Source: Dysidea avara (Eukaryota > Porifera > Demospongiae > Dictyoceratida > Dysideidae). From it: a stretch of DNA of 64,000 nucleotides. Each line of letters begins with the position of its first letter. The stretch's first letter is position 1. Under the pieces are notes generated by a model. The model was not told the DNA's origin, did no database searches, and was given only the letters and a program-made list of their open reading frames with translations. A program made the translations under genes and the position numbers. The stretch is taken from positions 24,527,053 through 24,591,052 of the forward strand of contig NC_089274.1 in assembly GCF_963678975.1 (NCBI RefSeq), in the 5' to 3' direction. Below are positions 1 to 13,000 of this stretch, piece after piece.

Positions 1-489
1 CTGCTAGCAGACTGAATTATTTTCAAGTGAGCCTAGTGTAACTTTGGAGTGTAACTTTGCCAATGAGATATGTAGAATTGCAAAGAAGTCTCACAGATTT
101 CACACAAATTTATGCTGGAGGTTATTTTAACAGCTTCGCAAAAATTGTACCTCGCACCAATAACCTGCTGTATGGTATCAGAATAAATTTTTATTCCATA
201 CGAGTCATATGAGATAACCTTCTTAGCAAGAGTTTCCACTTTGGGGTATCAAATTTTTACTATGCATTATTTTGTGCATGAAATAATTAGAATTATGTTG
301 TTTTCTTCTCAACTGTGATTAGTTGGTAATTCAACAGAGAAACAAGAGTCAGCAGAGTGAGTGATTGGACTGTTTTGTTACAGTTTATTATTGTTTGTGT
401 GTGGAGCTGTAGAGTGTAGAACAAAGTTCTCTAATCTTGTGGTTTTCAATTATGCCTAGTTAAAAAAACAAAACAATTCTTTCATTTAG

Positions 490-937
490 TGATGTGAAGT
501 ACATATTACGGGACAGTGCTGAAAAGGTTGAAGTCCTACCAATTGAGGTCCCATCAAGTCCACCAACAAATGGAGATGTACCACACATCTCCCTGGAGCT
601 TGACCTTCCAGGAACACCAGAACGAAGTAGAGAATGCAACGGATTGAACATTGCTCACAAGCACCACTTTGCTTCATCAGAAAATGACATAACAGATATC
701 ACAACGTTGGACAGCAGATCATCAAAAGATTTATCTGAAACATCAAGTGATGTCTCAGCTGAGTCTGACACTCTCTTACTATCCAGTAGTAGCAAATCAG
801 CTGTTAATACTAACAGTAGAAACTCTGTGAAAAAGAAAAATCAGTCTAACACTGAACAGCACGAAGATGAATTTGAAATGTCAGTAATTCATAATGGCAA
901 AATTGTTGATGATATCCCAACTGCTGCTACCTGCTAA
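490..937 (+). CDS. C-terminal exon of an unrecognised Ser/Asp/Glu-rich protein
   Basis: This is the last exon of a plus-strand gene whose earlier exons lie outside the window or were not recognised. A pyrimidine-rich tract ending in TTTAG at 485-489 is a good splice acceptor. The frame then reads DVKYILRDSAEKVEVLPIEV and stays open to TAA at 935-937, about 149 residues. The product is low in hydrophobic residues and rich in Ser, Asp, Glu and Asn, with a run of serines (LLLSSSSKS) and a basic patch (KKKNQ). It has no membrane segment or known catalytic motif, so it looks like a disordered tail, for example the cytoplasmic end of a receptor or an adaptor C-terminus. The methionine-like start at 494 is a GTG inside the exon and is not a start codon. 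The gene converges with the minus-strand gene ending at 1177. No function is proposed. Confidence 0.6.
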
Positions 938-1176
938 TCCCAAATTTAAATTTATTTTTTTGTGATAGACAATAATTAAATTGTATCAATGTTTACAGCA
1001 TTTGTATATGTAAATTGTCGATTGTATAAAAATATTTGATATTATAGATATGTAAGATACTAACATAGAAATAGTTTACTTTATAGTGTAAAAGCAAGTG
1101 TCGGTTATAACGTGCTTGTGTTAAAAAAAAAAAATTATAGATTGGAAGGGAAATTGCTGACAGGAATATTGCACAG
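938..1176. other. Convergent intergenic spacer
   Basis: AT-rich spacer between two tail-to-tail genes. It contains an A-run near 1122-1133 but no clear canonical AATAAA for either gene. Nothing else is seen. Confidence 0.5.
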
Positions 1177-1974
1177 TCATGAATAATGGTAACGATAGTA
1201 AGCAAATGTTATGACTAAAACTCCTCCCACTAAAAAGATAGCATTTCTGCTGGGCTGCCATCTCAAGCGGATACTTCTGGAATTATGTGCATGAAAGTCA
1301 ACGTTGCTTCCTAAGGAGTTACTGCGTTGACCCATGATGTAGCCATGAACAGCCTGACGGACACCTTGCCAGCCATTCCTTGTCACCCAACTGTAGATCC
1401 TGTAACGAACTCCAATTCTGATCAGAAGATACCCTGTTGTGATCACCACTCTTGCAAGTACTTCCTTACGAGTGCCAATTGTTTGGTTCTGTTTGTAGTG
1501 ATTGACCAGTGACACTGCCAGTAGGACACATCTCAAGAATGTTTCAACTAATTCTGGCATGGATTTGTTTTCAGAATTCTTGGGTATCAAACATTCAACA
1601 GCCTTATCAAAGTCTTCGCACAGATTACCGGTTATGCTCAAGAAGCCATCACTTTCTAATGTAGGATCAGAAAACAATACGTCTATCACTTTTATAAAAA
1701 TTTCCCACACTTTTTCCCATGCTTGTTCCTGTTCTTTTCGGTGTTCTTCGCCACCTAACCGTGTTATGAGTTCAGTATCGTTTGTAGTTGCTAAATCTAG
1801 TCCAATTTGGCTTGCGTCGTTTATTGGTTGACCAGCTCCGAGTCTTGCAGTTACAATTCTTTGTGAAACTTCGCCCGACACTTCAGGATTGTCATTTAGC
1901 GTAGCAGACGTCAATAAATCATACGTCGCTTGTCTATTCTCTTTAGAAACAATCTCAATTACCCTACTCGCCAT
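1177..1974 (-). CDS. Probable Bcl-2-family apoptosis regulator, intronless, 265 aa
   Basis: A complete single-exon reading frame runs from ATG (1972-1974) to the stop at 1177. The protein is mainly helical. Residues 194-208 (YSWVTRNGWQGVRQA) resemble the BH2 motif of Bcl-2 proteins (W-[IV]-x2-NGGW-x2-F), and the stretch from 169 (RKEVLARVV...) aligns loosely with the helices between BH1 and BH2 (KEMSVLVSRIASWM type). Residues 246-260 form a hydrophobic anchor with a basic tail, as in tail-anchored Bcl-2 proteins of the outer mitochondrial membrane. The length fits BAK/BCL-XL-like proteins (about 200-240 aa) with extra N-terminal sequence. Oddities are one glycine missing from the NGGW core and no clear BH1 (NWGR) signature. 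The alternative is an unrelated tail-anchored helical protein. In a family member the role would be promoting or blocking cytochrome c release; which of these cannot be told here. Confidence 0.45.
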   Translation of the reverse strand: MASRVIEIVSKENRQATYDLLTSATLNDNPEVSGEVSQRIVTARLGAGQPINDASQIGLDLATTNDTELITRLGGEEHRKEQEQAWEKVWEIFIKVIDVLFSDPTLESDGFLSITGNLCEDFDKAVECLIPKNSENKSMPELVETFLRCVLLAVSLVNHYKQNQTIGTRKEVLARVVITTGYLLIRIGVRYRIYSWVTRNGWQGVRQAVHGYIMGQRSNSLGSNVDFHAHNSRSIRLRWQPSRNAIFLVGGVLVITFAYYRYHYS

Positions 1975-2140
1975 TCTTAGGAAAGCTTGAGGGAAAGTCC
2001 ATTGTTTCCATTATTACCATTAGGTAATAATGGAAACACGTGATCTAGGTGTGCGTGCACGTGAGTGCAAGAGCTGCCGAGCTGTTACACCGGCATGGAT
2101 GGTCATTGTGACCATCTATGTTGTGACTATATATGGTGGC

Positions 2141-2730
2141 CATATCAAGACACACGGTAGTGTGTCGTGCGGCCCAAGAAGCCGGCGCGCCACACCGTGA
2201 GTATATTAACAGGAAGAAAGAAAACGCAATTTTCACACCTATGTAGCTCTGTGATCCCTTATCCGATTGGAACCAAATTTGCTAGAGACATGCCGCCCAG
2301 TTAGGGGAGTCTACATACCAAATTTGAAGAAAATCGCTCCAGCCATTTCCGAGATACGAGCGAACAAAATTTCGTTTTAATTTCTTCGTTTTTTTCTTCA
2401 TCTTCATTTCGCACACTTCGCAAAATTCGCCATAAAACACGAATGCGTGCTCGGATTGGGCTGAAATTTGGCACACTTAAAGGGCTCATTAAGGCGGATC
2501 TCCGTACCAACTTTGGTAAGAATCCGATGAACATTCACGGAGTTATGACCGATTATTTGCGTAAAATAAGGTCGAAGGTCTGTCACGCCTACAGGGTAAA
2601 CCCCTTGGAGGAATCAGTTGAAAATTGATATGTAGATGGAGCAACCATCGTAGGAGTGCCTTTTTGTGGTTTGAAAGGAATTGAAAGAAAGACCATGGAG
2701 ATATGACACAAAACCCAACCTGTGTCAAAA
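2141..2730 (-). repeat. Dispersed SINE-like repeat A, copy 1 (lacks tRNA-like head)
   Basis: The block begins with a CACACGGTAGTGTG palindrome and a CCAAGAAGCCGGCGCG segment and continues through a body that recurs near 27136-27845 (same orientation) and near 28430-28945 and 50310-51045 (opposite orientation). Shared landmarks are the GTGTGTCTTGATAT-type terminus, a CCTGTAGGCGTGACA-type internal segment and a long T-rich body. The tRNA-like head seen in the 27 kb and 50 kb copies is missing here, so this copy is truncated at its 5' end. Open frames inside it on both strands are chance. Confidence 0.75.
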
Positions 2731-3011
2731 TTACGCGATCGATTTTTATGAATAAAAAATTATTAGTTTTCGTGTCTACCAGACAAACCGCTTAGAGCAA
2801 CGAGCTGAAAATCTGTATGTAGCTGGAATAATCATCATAGAAAGTTCTTGCAGTAGTACAGAAGAATCGGATTACAAATTACTGAGTTATGATTCGAAAG
2901 GCAACTACGTGCAGCAAATGCGAGATCGAGATACTCTAATAGAACAGTCACCCTAATAAAGCATTCAGTTGCATGTATAATTTACTCAGTTATATTACAT
3001 TGCAAGTTATT

Positions 3012-5634
3012 CTGTAGGGAATCCAGCTACAAACAAGTCACCCTGTAGTCAGATCAGCTAGAAGAAGGTACCTAATAGAGAGTTCATCTACAAAGAAGCC
3101 ATCAAGTAGAGAGTTCAGCTCAAATAAGTCACCCAGTAGAGAATTCAGCTACAAACAAATTGCCCTGTAGAGAGGTCAGAGAGATCGGCTACAAACAAAT
3201 CAACCTGCAGAGAGATCAGCTACACACAAATCAACTTGTAGAGAGATCAGCTACAAACAAATCACCCTGTAGAGAGATCAGCTAGAAACTAGACACAATG
3301 TAAGGAGTTCAGCTACAAGCAAATTACCCTGTAGCGAGTTCAGCTACAAACAAATCAACCTTTAGAGCGATCAGCAACAAAAAGATCACCTTATAGAGAG
3401 ATCAGCTAGAAACAAATCAACCTGCAGAGAGATCAGCTACAAACAAATCAGCTTGTAGAGAGATCAGTTACACACAAATCAACCTGTAGAGAGATAAGTT
3501 AGAAACAAATCATCCTGTAGAGAGTTCAGCTAAAACAAATCAACCTGCAGAGAGATCAGCTACAAACAAATCACCTTATAGAGAGTTCAGCTACAAACAA
3601 ATTACCCTGTAGAGAGATCAACTATAAACTAATCACCTTATAGAGAGTTCAGCTACAAACAAATCACCATGTAGAGAGTTCAGCTAAAACAAATCAACCT
3701 GCAGAGAGATCAGCTACAAGCAAATCACCTTATAGACAGTTCAGCTACAAACAAATTACCCTGTAGAGAGATCGGCCACAAACTAATCAACCTGCAGAGA
3801 GATCAGCTACACACAAATCAACTTGTAGAGAGATCAGCTACAAACAAATCACCCTGTAGAAAGATCAGCTAGAAACTAGACACAGTGTAAGGAGTTCAGC
3901 TACAAGTAAATCACCCTTTAGTGAGTTCAGCTACAAACAAATCAACCTGAAGTGAGATCACCTACAAAAAAGCACCTTTTACAGAGTTCAGTTACAAACA
4001 GATTACCCTGTAGAGAGATCAGCTAGAAGAATTCACCTTGTAGAGAGTTCAGTAATAAAGAAACTACCATGTAGAAAGTTCAGCTGCAAACAAATCAGCC
4101 TGTAGAAAATTATCAGCTAGAAGAAGTTACCTTGTAGAGAGTTCAGTTACAAAGAAACAATTATGCAAAGAGTTTAGCTGCAAACAAATCACCCAGTAGA
4201 AAGTTCCGCTATGAACAGATCCACTATAGAGAGTTCAGTTAGAAACAAGTCATCCTGTAGAGAGATCAGCTAGAAGAAGTCACATTGTAGAGAGTTCAGT
4301 TACAAAGAAACAATCATGCAAAGAGTTTAGCTGCAAACAAATCACCCAGTAGAAAGTTCCGCTATGAACAGATCACACTGTAGAGAGTTCAGTTAGAAAC
4401 AAGTCATCCTGTAGATAGATCAGCTAGAAGAAGTCACTTTGTAGAGAGTTCGGCTACAAAGAAACCACCATGTAAGAGAGTTCAGTTGCAAACAAACCAC
4501 TCTGTACAGACTTCAGCTACGAACAGATCACCCTGTAGAGAGATCAGCTAGAAACAAGTGATCCTGTAGAGAGTTCAGCTAGAAGAAGTTGCATTGTAGA
4601 GAGTTCAGCTACAAAGAAACTACCATGTAGAGAGTTCAGCTGCAAACAAATCGCCCTGTAGAGAATTCAGCTACAAACAAATCATCCTATAGAAAGAAGA
4701 AGTTACCTTGTAGAGAGTTCAGCTACAAACAAATCACCATGTAGAGAGTTCAGCTAGAAACAAGTCACCTGTAGAGAGTTCAGCTAGACGAAGTTACATT
4801 GTAGAGAGTTCAGCTACAAAGAAACTACCATGTAGAGAGTTCAGCTGCAAACAAATTGCCCTGTAGAGAATTCAGCTACAAACAAATCACCCTGTAGAGA
4901 GTTCAGCTAGAAGAAGTTACATTGTAGAGAGTTCAGCTACAAAGAAACTACCATGTAGAGAGTTCAGCTGCAAACAAATTGCCCTGTAGAAAATTCAGCT
5001 ACAAACAAATCACCCTGTAGAAAGATCAGCTAGAAGAAGTTACCTTGTAGAGAATTCAGCTACAAACAAATCACCCTGTAGAGAGTTCAGCTAGAAACAA
5101 GTTACACTGTAGAGAGATCAGCTAGAAACAAGTCACCCTGTAGAGAGTTCAGCTAGAAGAAGTTACATTGTAAAGAGTTCAGCTACAAAGAAACTACCAT
5201 GTACAGAGTTCAGCTGCAAACAAATTACCCTGTACAGAATTCAGCTACAAACAAATCACCCTGTAGAAAGATCAGCTAGAAGAAGTTACCTTGTAGAGAG
5301 TTCAGCTAGAAACAAATCACCCTGTAGAGAGTTCAGCTAGAAACAAGTCACCCTGTAGAGAGATCAGCTAGAAACAAGCCACCCGTAGAGAGTTCAGCTA
5401 GAAGAAGTTACATTGTAGAGAGTTCAGCAGTTTAGCTGCAAACAAATCACCCTGTAGAGAATTCAGCTACAAACAAATTACCCTGTAGAAAGATCAGCTA
5501 GAAGAAGTTACCTTGCAGAGAGTTCAGCTACAAACAAATCACCCTGTAGAGAGTTCAGCTACAAACAAGTCATCCGGTAGAGAGATCAGCTAGAAGGATC
5601 ACCTTGCAGAGAGGTCAGCTACAAAGAAATCACC
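3012..5634. repeat. Minisatellite array, about 31-bp unit, about 2.6 kb
   Basis: An uninterrupted tandem array of roughly 85 units with consensus GTAGAGAGTTCAGCTACAAA then CAAATCACCCT. Units vary at fixed places (GTTCAG or GATCAG; CTACAAAC, CTAGAAGAAG or CTGCAAAC). In the right half (about 4560-5500) unit types recur in the same order every four units or so: AGAAGAAGTTAC, ACAAAGAAACTACC, TGCAAACAAATTGCC, ACAAACAAATCACC. This shows higher-order amplification. No spacers of unique sequence occur, so it is not a CRISPR array, and there is no long open frame. Confidence 0.97.
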
Positions 5635-5674
5635 CTACTTCATCTTTTCTTCTTCCTGTAGTAAAGAAAAAATG

Positions 5675-6069
5675 ACAGGTTAAAATCCCTAAAGCCGGCC
5701 ATAGGCCGGCTTTGGGGTATACAAATACAAAAAGAAGTGAAATCTAATCCAAAACAGCCAAGCTGTAAAAAAAGAGTGCAGCCCTGAGAAAGGCTATGGT
5801 GAAAAAAGATGTGAAATCCAAGGTGGCGGCCAAGAAATGGCTGTGATGGTAGGTTATTGGTAAAAATTTTAATAACAACAATTCAGGTGAATTTGGTGCC
5901 GCTTGGTCTTGGCACAAAATTCACCTGAATTGTCGTTATTAAAATTTTTACCATTAACCTACCATCACAGCCATTTCTTGGCCGCCACCTTGGATTTCAC
6001 ATCTTTTTTCACCATAGCCTTTCTCAGGGCCGCACTCTTTTTTTACAGCTTGGCTGTTTTGGATTAGAT
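5675..6069. mobile_element. Palindromic foldback MITE, copy 1 of the AAAACAGC family
   Basis: Arms of about 159 bp (5742-5900 and 5911-6069) are nearly perfect reverse complements around a loop of about 10 bp (GCTTGGTCTT). The arms start ATCTAATCCAAAACAGC and carry AGCTGTAAAAAAAGAGTGC. A small GC hairpin (AAAGCCGGCCATAGGCCGGC, then TTT) lies just outside the left arm, and a diverged form of it flanks one side of the related element at 48945-49190, so it probably belongs to the element. It has no coding capacity. A target duplication could not be fixed. Confidence 0.9.
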
Positions 6070-7016
6070 ATATATATAGGCTTGTATTTGCAGGTTTCCT
6101 CTGTAGAACAATTTGTAACATAGTTACTATATTGCTGGTAATTCTATTTATCATGTCATGTATCTTTTCTGTGACCACATGTATTTAAATTTTGACACAA
6201 ACGTAGGTTGCATGGTATGGTGCTGTAGTTACATGCTACTGAATGACACACCATAGAGCACAAATGAAACTTACAAATATATATGGTTACTTAGTCAGAA
6301 AACATTATGTGTATCATGTGATTGCAACCTCCTTGATTATTTATTGCATGCATCTGTATAATAGGATTAATCTTTTGCACAAAGTTTTATGTTTTGTACA
6401 AATCATTATGTCACCTAACAGTGCATACTTTTCTGCCAGTACTTGTTTGACCACACATTCTTGTAGATAATTAATTCTTGTAGTGTGTGATTGGACTGAA
6501 AGTTTGCAAGTAATTATAAAAGAACAACAGAGAAAGCAAAATAATAGCAGACATACAACTATACATGACTAAATATTCTGGTTCAATTTAGAAGTAATGT
6601 AAAACCATAAATATTTTTGTTTATGAATTGTGAAGCACTTCACTGTATGAACTTTAGCATACACTCACTACACACGTGATGAACGAGTACTTCATGAGAG
6701 CATTTCCAAGCTTTGAGTATATATGATTGTACTTATTAGCACTTTACAGTGACCAGCACTGAAGGTCTGACAGCAACATGTGCTGCAGTCTTAGCATTAC
6801 CTAACCTAACAAGAACTGGAGACTCTAAATGATTAGCTAACAGTAAGGTGAAACAGAAAAGGGCCAAAGAAAGGACTTAATATCTAGCTACCAAATCATT
6901 TACACGCACACACAAGGTAAATAATCACTCAATCTTGAACAAACTTCAATAAACATAATATCCGTATTTATTGTGATGCTGTACAGCCGGAAGTTACGTA
7001 AAATAAATATTTAACA
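6070..7016. other. Intergenic DNA with the 3' flank of the SEC14-like gene
   Basis: AT-rich DNA without recognisable genes. On the minus strand an AATAAA (reverse complement at 6967-6972), about 45 bp past the SEC14-like stop codon, is a likely polyadenylation signal. Nothing else is seen. Confidence 0.6.
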
Positions 7017-10000
7017 TTATACAGTAGTTGAAAGGCCTTGCAACTTGTCCTTTCCAGTTGGCAATTCTTGAGTCTCTTGACTGGTTGCAGAATGAAAACT
7101 ATCATCGGATGCTACACTCTCTTTAGAAATGGACATCCTCAGTACTTCATCAGCAATCTCATCCGGTCTGGTGTCACATATTTCTGTGTCAGAAGGAAAC
7201 AGTTGTATTGAATAGAACACCTCCTTGGCCTTAGTCCAACTGTATGTGTTATCAAATCTTACAACATCTGTGAATGACAATGCATACATTTGGCCAATTC
7301 AATCAGCTACTCACATATTCCAGTTTCAGTACAAGTGTACACTCCAGTCTCTGGTGCTACGTGAGAATCTTTTCGCTCAGTTGGAATCTGTATACAAAAT
7401 TAAGAGTTGGGGGAAATTTGTACAGAAATTATGACACAGATACAGCATAATGTGAGCTGAATCAGGTGTGAGGTGCAGGCCATGACTACAAGTGGTTTGA
7501 TATTTACACAACTCAATTAACGTGCAGTGCTTTACTATTTATTTGTGTATGCATGGTGTCTTGTTTAATGTTCATCTTCTGAAGAGAAACCATTTTGCCA
7601 AGTGTCTATAAATTCAATTGCTATTCATACAACAAGAATTGGTTCAAATAGTTTGTGGTTTATAGTGCCACTACTCACAACATGCTGCTTTATTCACCAC
7701 ACAGTACCAGGGGCAGATCATAAACTCTTAATTGTAGTCAATTTAGTTTCAATACTTTATTGACATTATGTACTCTTCTATGCTTCACCTTGGCTGCCAT
7801 TTCTCCTGCATGTAGCTTTTCAGTCTGACCAAATGGCTTGTGGTATAGACCAAATCCAATATCATAACCTTTGGTAACTACTTCCCATCTAAAATGGCAC
7901 ATGATTAATATAAATTAAAGCATAAAGCATTTACTTCACACAGTAAATCTAATGAATAACACCTACAAAATCGTTTACCTGAACACCTGTGTGCCAGTTT
8001 AATTACAAAAGTATGAAGGAACCATTCAATTTGTAGAACTTCTTTCAACTACTCTGATAGAATGTACACTTGTTGACCAAGTGCTCCTAATGGTCACTTA
8101 ACTGTTTGGATAATCAAGATTCAAGGTCTTGCTGTGTGTAGTGACTTGTATAAGTATCACACCGTTTACCTTAAAAGTGTTCCAGGAGTATCCACCTCAT
8201 ATTGCACTTGAACAGAAGAGCCCCTATTAACAGTCACAACATCCATGTCTTCCATAGGATTCTCAAGATTATTAGTGAAAAAATATTTGTCAGGAACATC
8301 TCCACCCATTTTAATCTATAACAAAACACCATGCATAAAGTGTCACATTTAATATGTACCATACATGTGCAGTTATAATGTTAACCTTTGTGCTATATAT
8401 GTACAGCTTAAATATGTATACACTTGTGGAACATTGCTAATGAATGAATTATTTACAAGTTGTGAATGCATGGAGAGATGTTAAAAAGTAACAGTTTATA
8501 CCTTAAATTTTCAAGCAAAAGTATTTTTGTATGACGTGAATGACTGCTCTACTAGAGTATCTCAATCTTTTAGTGCAAGAAATCTTTGTTCAAATTTCAT
8601 ACACCGTATGAAAATTATTTTACAACAAAAACAAAGTAAATTACTGTAAATAATAACCCATCCCAAAACAGCTTATAGCTGTAAAAAAAGTGCGCGTCCA
8701 AGTAAAGCAGAGTTAACTGCGACAAAAAGTAATGATATCATAATGCGGCCATGTGCGAGGTGTGCAAGTTGTAAAATTAATATTAGCTAATCAGATAATA
8801 CTATGTTATTGTTAAAGTGTTAATGAGAACTATGTGATGCTGCTAGTTTTTAAGTGTGTGAGCATCTTCATAAATGCCACATAAATTTAATTCTCAATAA
8901 AGCAATGTGCATAGATTCTCTGTTAGTAATAAATAGTTTGAGTTTGGCCACCTTTCCTTTGTTCGTAGCATTGCTGTATACAGGAAAGGCGGCCAAACTC
9001 AAACTATTTATTACTAACAGAGAATCTATGCACATTGCTTTATTGAGAATTAAATTTATGTGGCATTTATGAAGATGCTCACACACTTAAAAACTAGCAG
9101 CATCACATAGTTCTCATTAACACTTTAACAATAACATTGTATTATCTGATTAGCTAATATTAATTTTACAACTTGCACACCTCGCACATGGCCGCATTAT
9201 GATATCATTACTTTTTGTCGCAGTTAACTCTGCTTTACTTGGACGCGCACTTTTTTTACAGCTATAAGCTGTTTTTGGATGGGATTTCAATACTTTTTGT
9301 TAGAATAAGCAATGAATGCACTGTTGATAACAGTAGGTGAGTTTCCATGGTTTTGACAGAAACCCCAGATTACAGTGACAGAATATTAAAATATAACTGT
9401 AATTTTAGTGGCCAGGGCCGCCCACATTGGAGTATTTTGCCCCCTACCACAGCCCGAAAGGGGCCACTTGAATACCTGTTTAAAGAAAGATTGATATACT
9501 CTAATAGAGCAGTCAGGGTCTAGACCCTTCCTTGCCCCTGGGCCCCTCTTTAACTCTTTTCCCGGGCCCTCTAATTTCTCTGGACGGCCCTGTTAGTGGC
9601 ATGTAACTGCAGTCAACTAGTACCCATTTTAACTAGTAAACCCTTAACAACACCTTGCCTTTCATCTTGTACTGCATTGAAACGATCAAGATACTCTATT
9701 AGAGCAGTCACAAAACAGCTGTAACACAGCAATCAATATTTAGCATAGTTACAACTTCTGCTTAGCATTGGATTGTATAGTTTAAATTACTAGCTACTTA
9801 CAGACTTTACAATATAAAAATATGGCACTTGTAGAAATGTGACTGTTCTATTAGAGTCTCTCAATCTACTTCAAGCATTGACTAATTCAAGTGAAGAAGC
9901 TACGCCCTTGCCAAAAGATCTTGTGAAATGAAAATGAGAATAGTAAAGAAAAGGCAAGTATGTACAGAGACAATAGAGGGGCGCGTAATTATGTCCTGTT

Positions 10001-13000
10001 GTAAATAAACGCCTTTAAAATTTATATTACTACTAAATAAACGCACCAGAATAGGCTTGTGTGGCTGTTGTCTCCAAGGTTGTCTCATTACTTGTCTTTT
10101 CGTGTTGAAGGGATTTAGTCGCAATTGGTGAGTTTAACTATTTGTGTTGTAAAACTTAATTGTAAAAAGGCGATTAGCACATATCATGATAAACATGTAT
10201 TTGTCACAGTAGAGTCTCACGAAGTCACGATTATTACCAGACATTGGACCAGAGTAAAAAATTTACTGCTATATTTAGAGGTTGTAGCGTTTGTATATCT
10301 TAGTATCTTAATAAATAATCTCCCATGATCACTAATCACTAATAGTACAGTGAAAACTGGTCATTATTCAGGCCGTAGGGACAAAATTTTCTAACCTTGC
10401 CTTTTAAAGAGGTAGCTGCATTATGCGGCCTTAAAAAAAGGTAAGAAGCATGCTGTTCTAACTGGCTATAGAGATGGATTTAGTGTATGACAGCGTATGA
10501 GACAGTGAGTGCTGGCAGCAAGGGGGCAGCCAATCTGTTAGAGCACCAAAAGCACTGCTTCAGACATAGGCAGTTGACTGTCAGCCCCAAGTGTAAAAAG
10601 TTTCACTATTGGTCCTGATGAAGAAAGTGATGAAGTCATTATCCATAGGATATATTTTTCAGAGTATCCATTTCAGTTCTACAATATAGTAGCCAAGCAT
10701 AAGATGAACATAACACAGCATTCCAGTATAGTTTAGTGGTGACCACAACGCTGCCTGAGTTAAACTGTGGTGAGATTTGAGACAACCAGAAGCCCTGGAA
10801 TGTCTTCAACACATGAAATACCAAATATCTAATGCCTGGCTTTCATCCACAGTGGACCTGTCTTGGTGGCCACTTGTACAGAAGGGAAACAGCTGCCACA
10901 CAGTATTGCGAGCGAAACAGCTAGTTGCCACACCCCTTAATTATCACTTTGTAAAATCTTTAGCAAAATTGTGTGTGCGAGCAAGTGCGATGTGGCAGTG
11001 CCGTGTAAATGGTTGCTGCCTAGCAGTGACACATCACGAGTATTGAAGTCACAATGCGTTACTGCATCATCCATCTAAATACAATCTCTGAATGTGTCAT
11101 TTTGTGTAGAGAGCAATCTTCCACAAGAAGTGACCTGCAGGTTTCAGTGTATATTGTTAACCATTAATATGTGTGAACTACATGTACAGTGAAACCTCAC
11201 TTAGTGGCCACCTCTTTAATAAGACCACCTCATTATATTGGCCACCTCTAGTAGGTCCCAAATATAGCTAAGCATTACTCATTAATAAGGCCACCTTGTT
11301 ATTCAGGCCAAATTTTTTGGTCCCACAGCCTGCCATATTAATGAGGTTTCATTGTACTTATGTGAATTTTTATTTTTCGTAACTTTTCTTCAGGTTTACT
11401 GATGGGCACTATGAAGCATTGTTGACTGGTACGTGTATAATGTGGTGACTTGAAATGCTAAAACAGTACGTAGCATGTCTTGTATGTACATGTAATGTGT
11501 TGTAATGTGTCCACACATCCACACATCTTAGAAATAAATATAATTGTATTCTCTATAAATAGTCAGTTCCATTGTGCCACTGGGTCATAAGTTGGTTGAG
11601 TATGGATCATCCAGGGCACTTGAGTCACATTTTGTCCTGGCCAAGTGGATCTCATCCACTGACAGAATATACAGGATCAGATCACGTGTATAAATTACGG
11701 TGGAACTTGTTTATTGCCACCTTCACTCATTCAGCAGGTAACAGTGTATAAATTCTCAATTGGAATTGGCTTTTCAAGAGTGGTTGTCTTTCTATACTAG
11801 TGGCCATTAAGATAGGTTGTACTGATAGAGTGTACATACTAGAGATGCAACAATATCCTCCACTTAGTGTCGTTTGATAGTGATGCAATGGAGACTATGT
11901 ATTATTGCATTTAAATACTATACTATTATATTGCAACTCTAGCACGTATTTATAACAGGAATGTTTGTTAACTGTTTAGACATACTGGAGCCACACCCAC
12001 TCATCTGGATTCTACAAATGGAGTCATACCAACTTGTTGTCATCATACTTACTCGTTACTCCCATTGTGTTTGGATGAATATACATGCCGTCATGTGAGA
12101 CTTGCTACCATGGTGGGCCACTGGAAAACATTTGCATAGCAGTTATATTACAGTCATTATTGTACAATTCTTACATTATTGTTGTGAAAAGTGTTTGGTA
12201 TTCATGTGTCTCCTCTGTATGTTGTAATTATATGCGTAATTTTGTGTGGGGGTGCTATAAAATGCAATAATGCATGGTGACAATTGTATTAGGCGATTTT
12301 GCACACTTCCTTTTAAGCTAGCTACATGTGCTAATTACTCACAGCTTGTGTCAACAACTGGTAACCGCAGTTGTACTCTTGTGTCATTCTTTAAGCCGTG
12401 CCCTTAGAGGACAAATTATGTGGGGGCGACTAATTTCAAAACGAATTAAGTATGGTATGCAGCACCATAGATTATATCTATGGACTATAATCTATGGCAG
12501 CACACTTCTTGGTGGCTATATGTACTGATTAACTACATAGAGCGCCAGTTCATCAATACCCAGTGACTGCAGTTGTGCTCTGCGTCATTCTTTAAATTCC
12601 GAGTAAAATTCTTAGAGAGCAAATGACGTGGGGGCGACTAAATTCAAATTTCAAACTAGCCATTCTCGAAAACAAATGTTTCAATCTGAACGAAACTTTC
12701 AGAACAGTTTAAAGACACATTGCCCTACATGCCAAGCGAGTATTGCAGAAAACAACAATCTGGGATTTGTATTTGGCCTCTAGGTCGACTGAGGACGACT
12801 GAAACTTCGTTTGGTGCTGAAATCACGACTGTAGGGTAATCATGTATGGTGAAATCGATGATGTGAATCTTGAGGTGATTGAGAGAATACTGAAGCGATA
12901 ACAGGGCGATGAATGTTCGGAATGCACAAAGGAACGCAAGGCATACACCTGCGGTTACGTCTAACCGCATGCGATAAAAAAAAAAAAAAAAAAATGAAAC

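Noticed and set aside
33-239. 68-residue minus-strand frame at the window start
   Set aside because: It begins at GTG, lacks convincing splice sites and recognisable similarity; left unannotated.
3012-5634. Regular repeats that could suggest a CRISPR array
   Set aside because: Units are directly contiguous, vary gradually and have no unique spacers; the genome is eukaryotic.
8854-9086. Two 72-residue open frames on opposite strands with the same protein sequence
   Set aside because: They are the two arms of a palindromic foldback element read from either side; identical products on both strands are explained by the inverted repeat.
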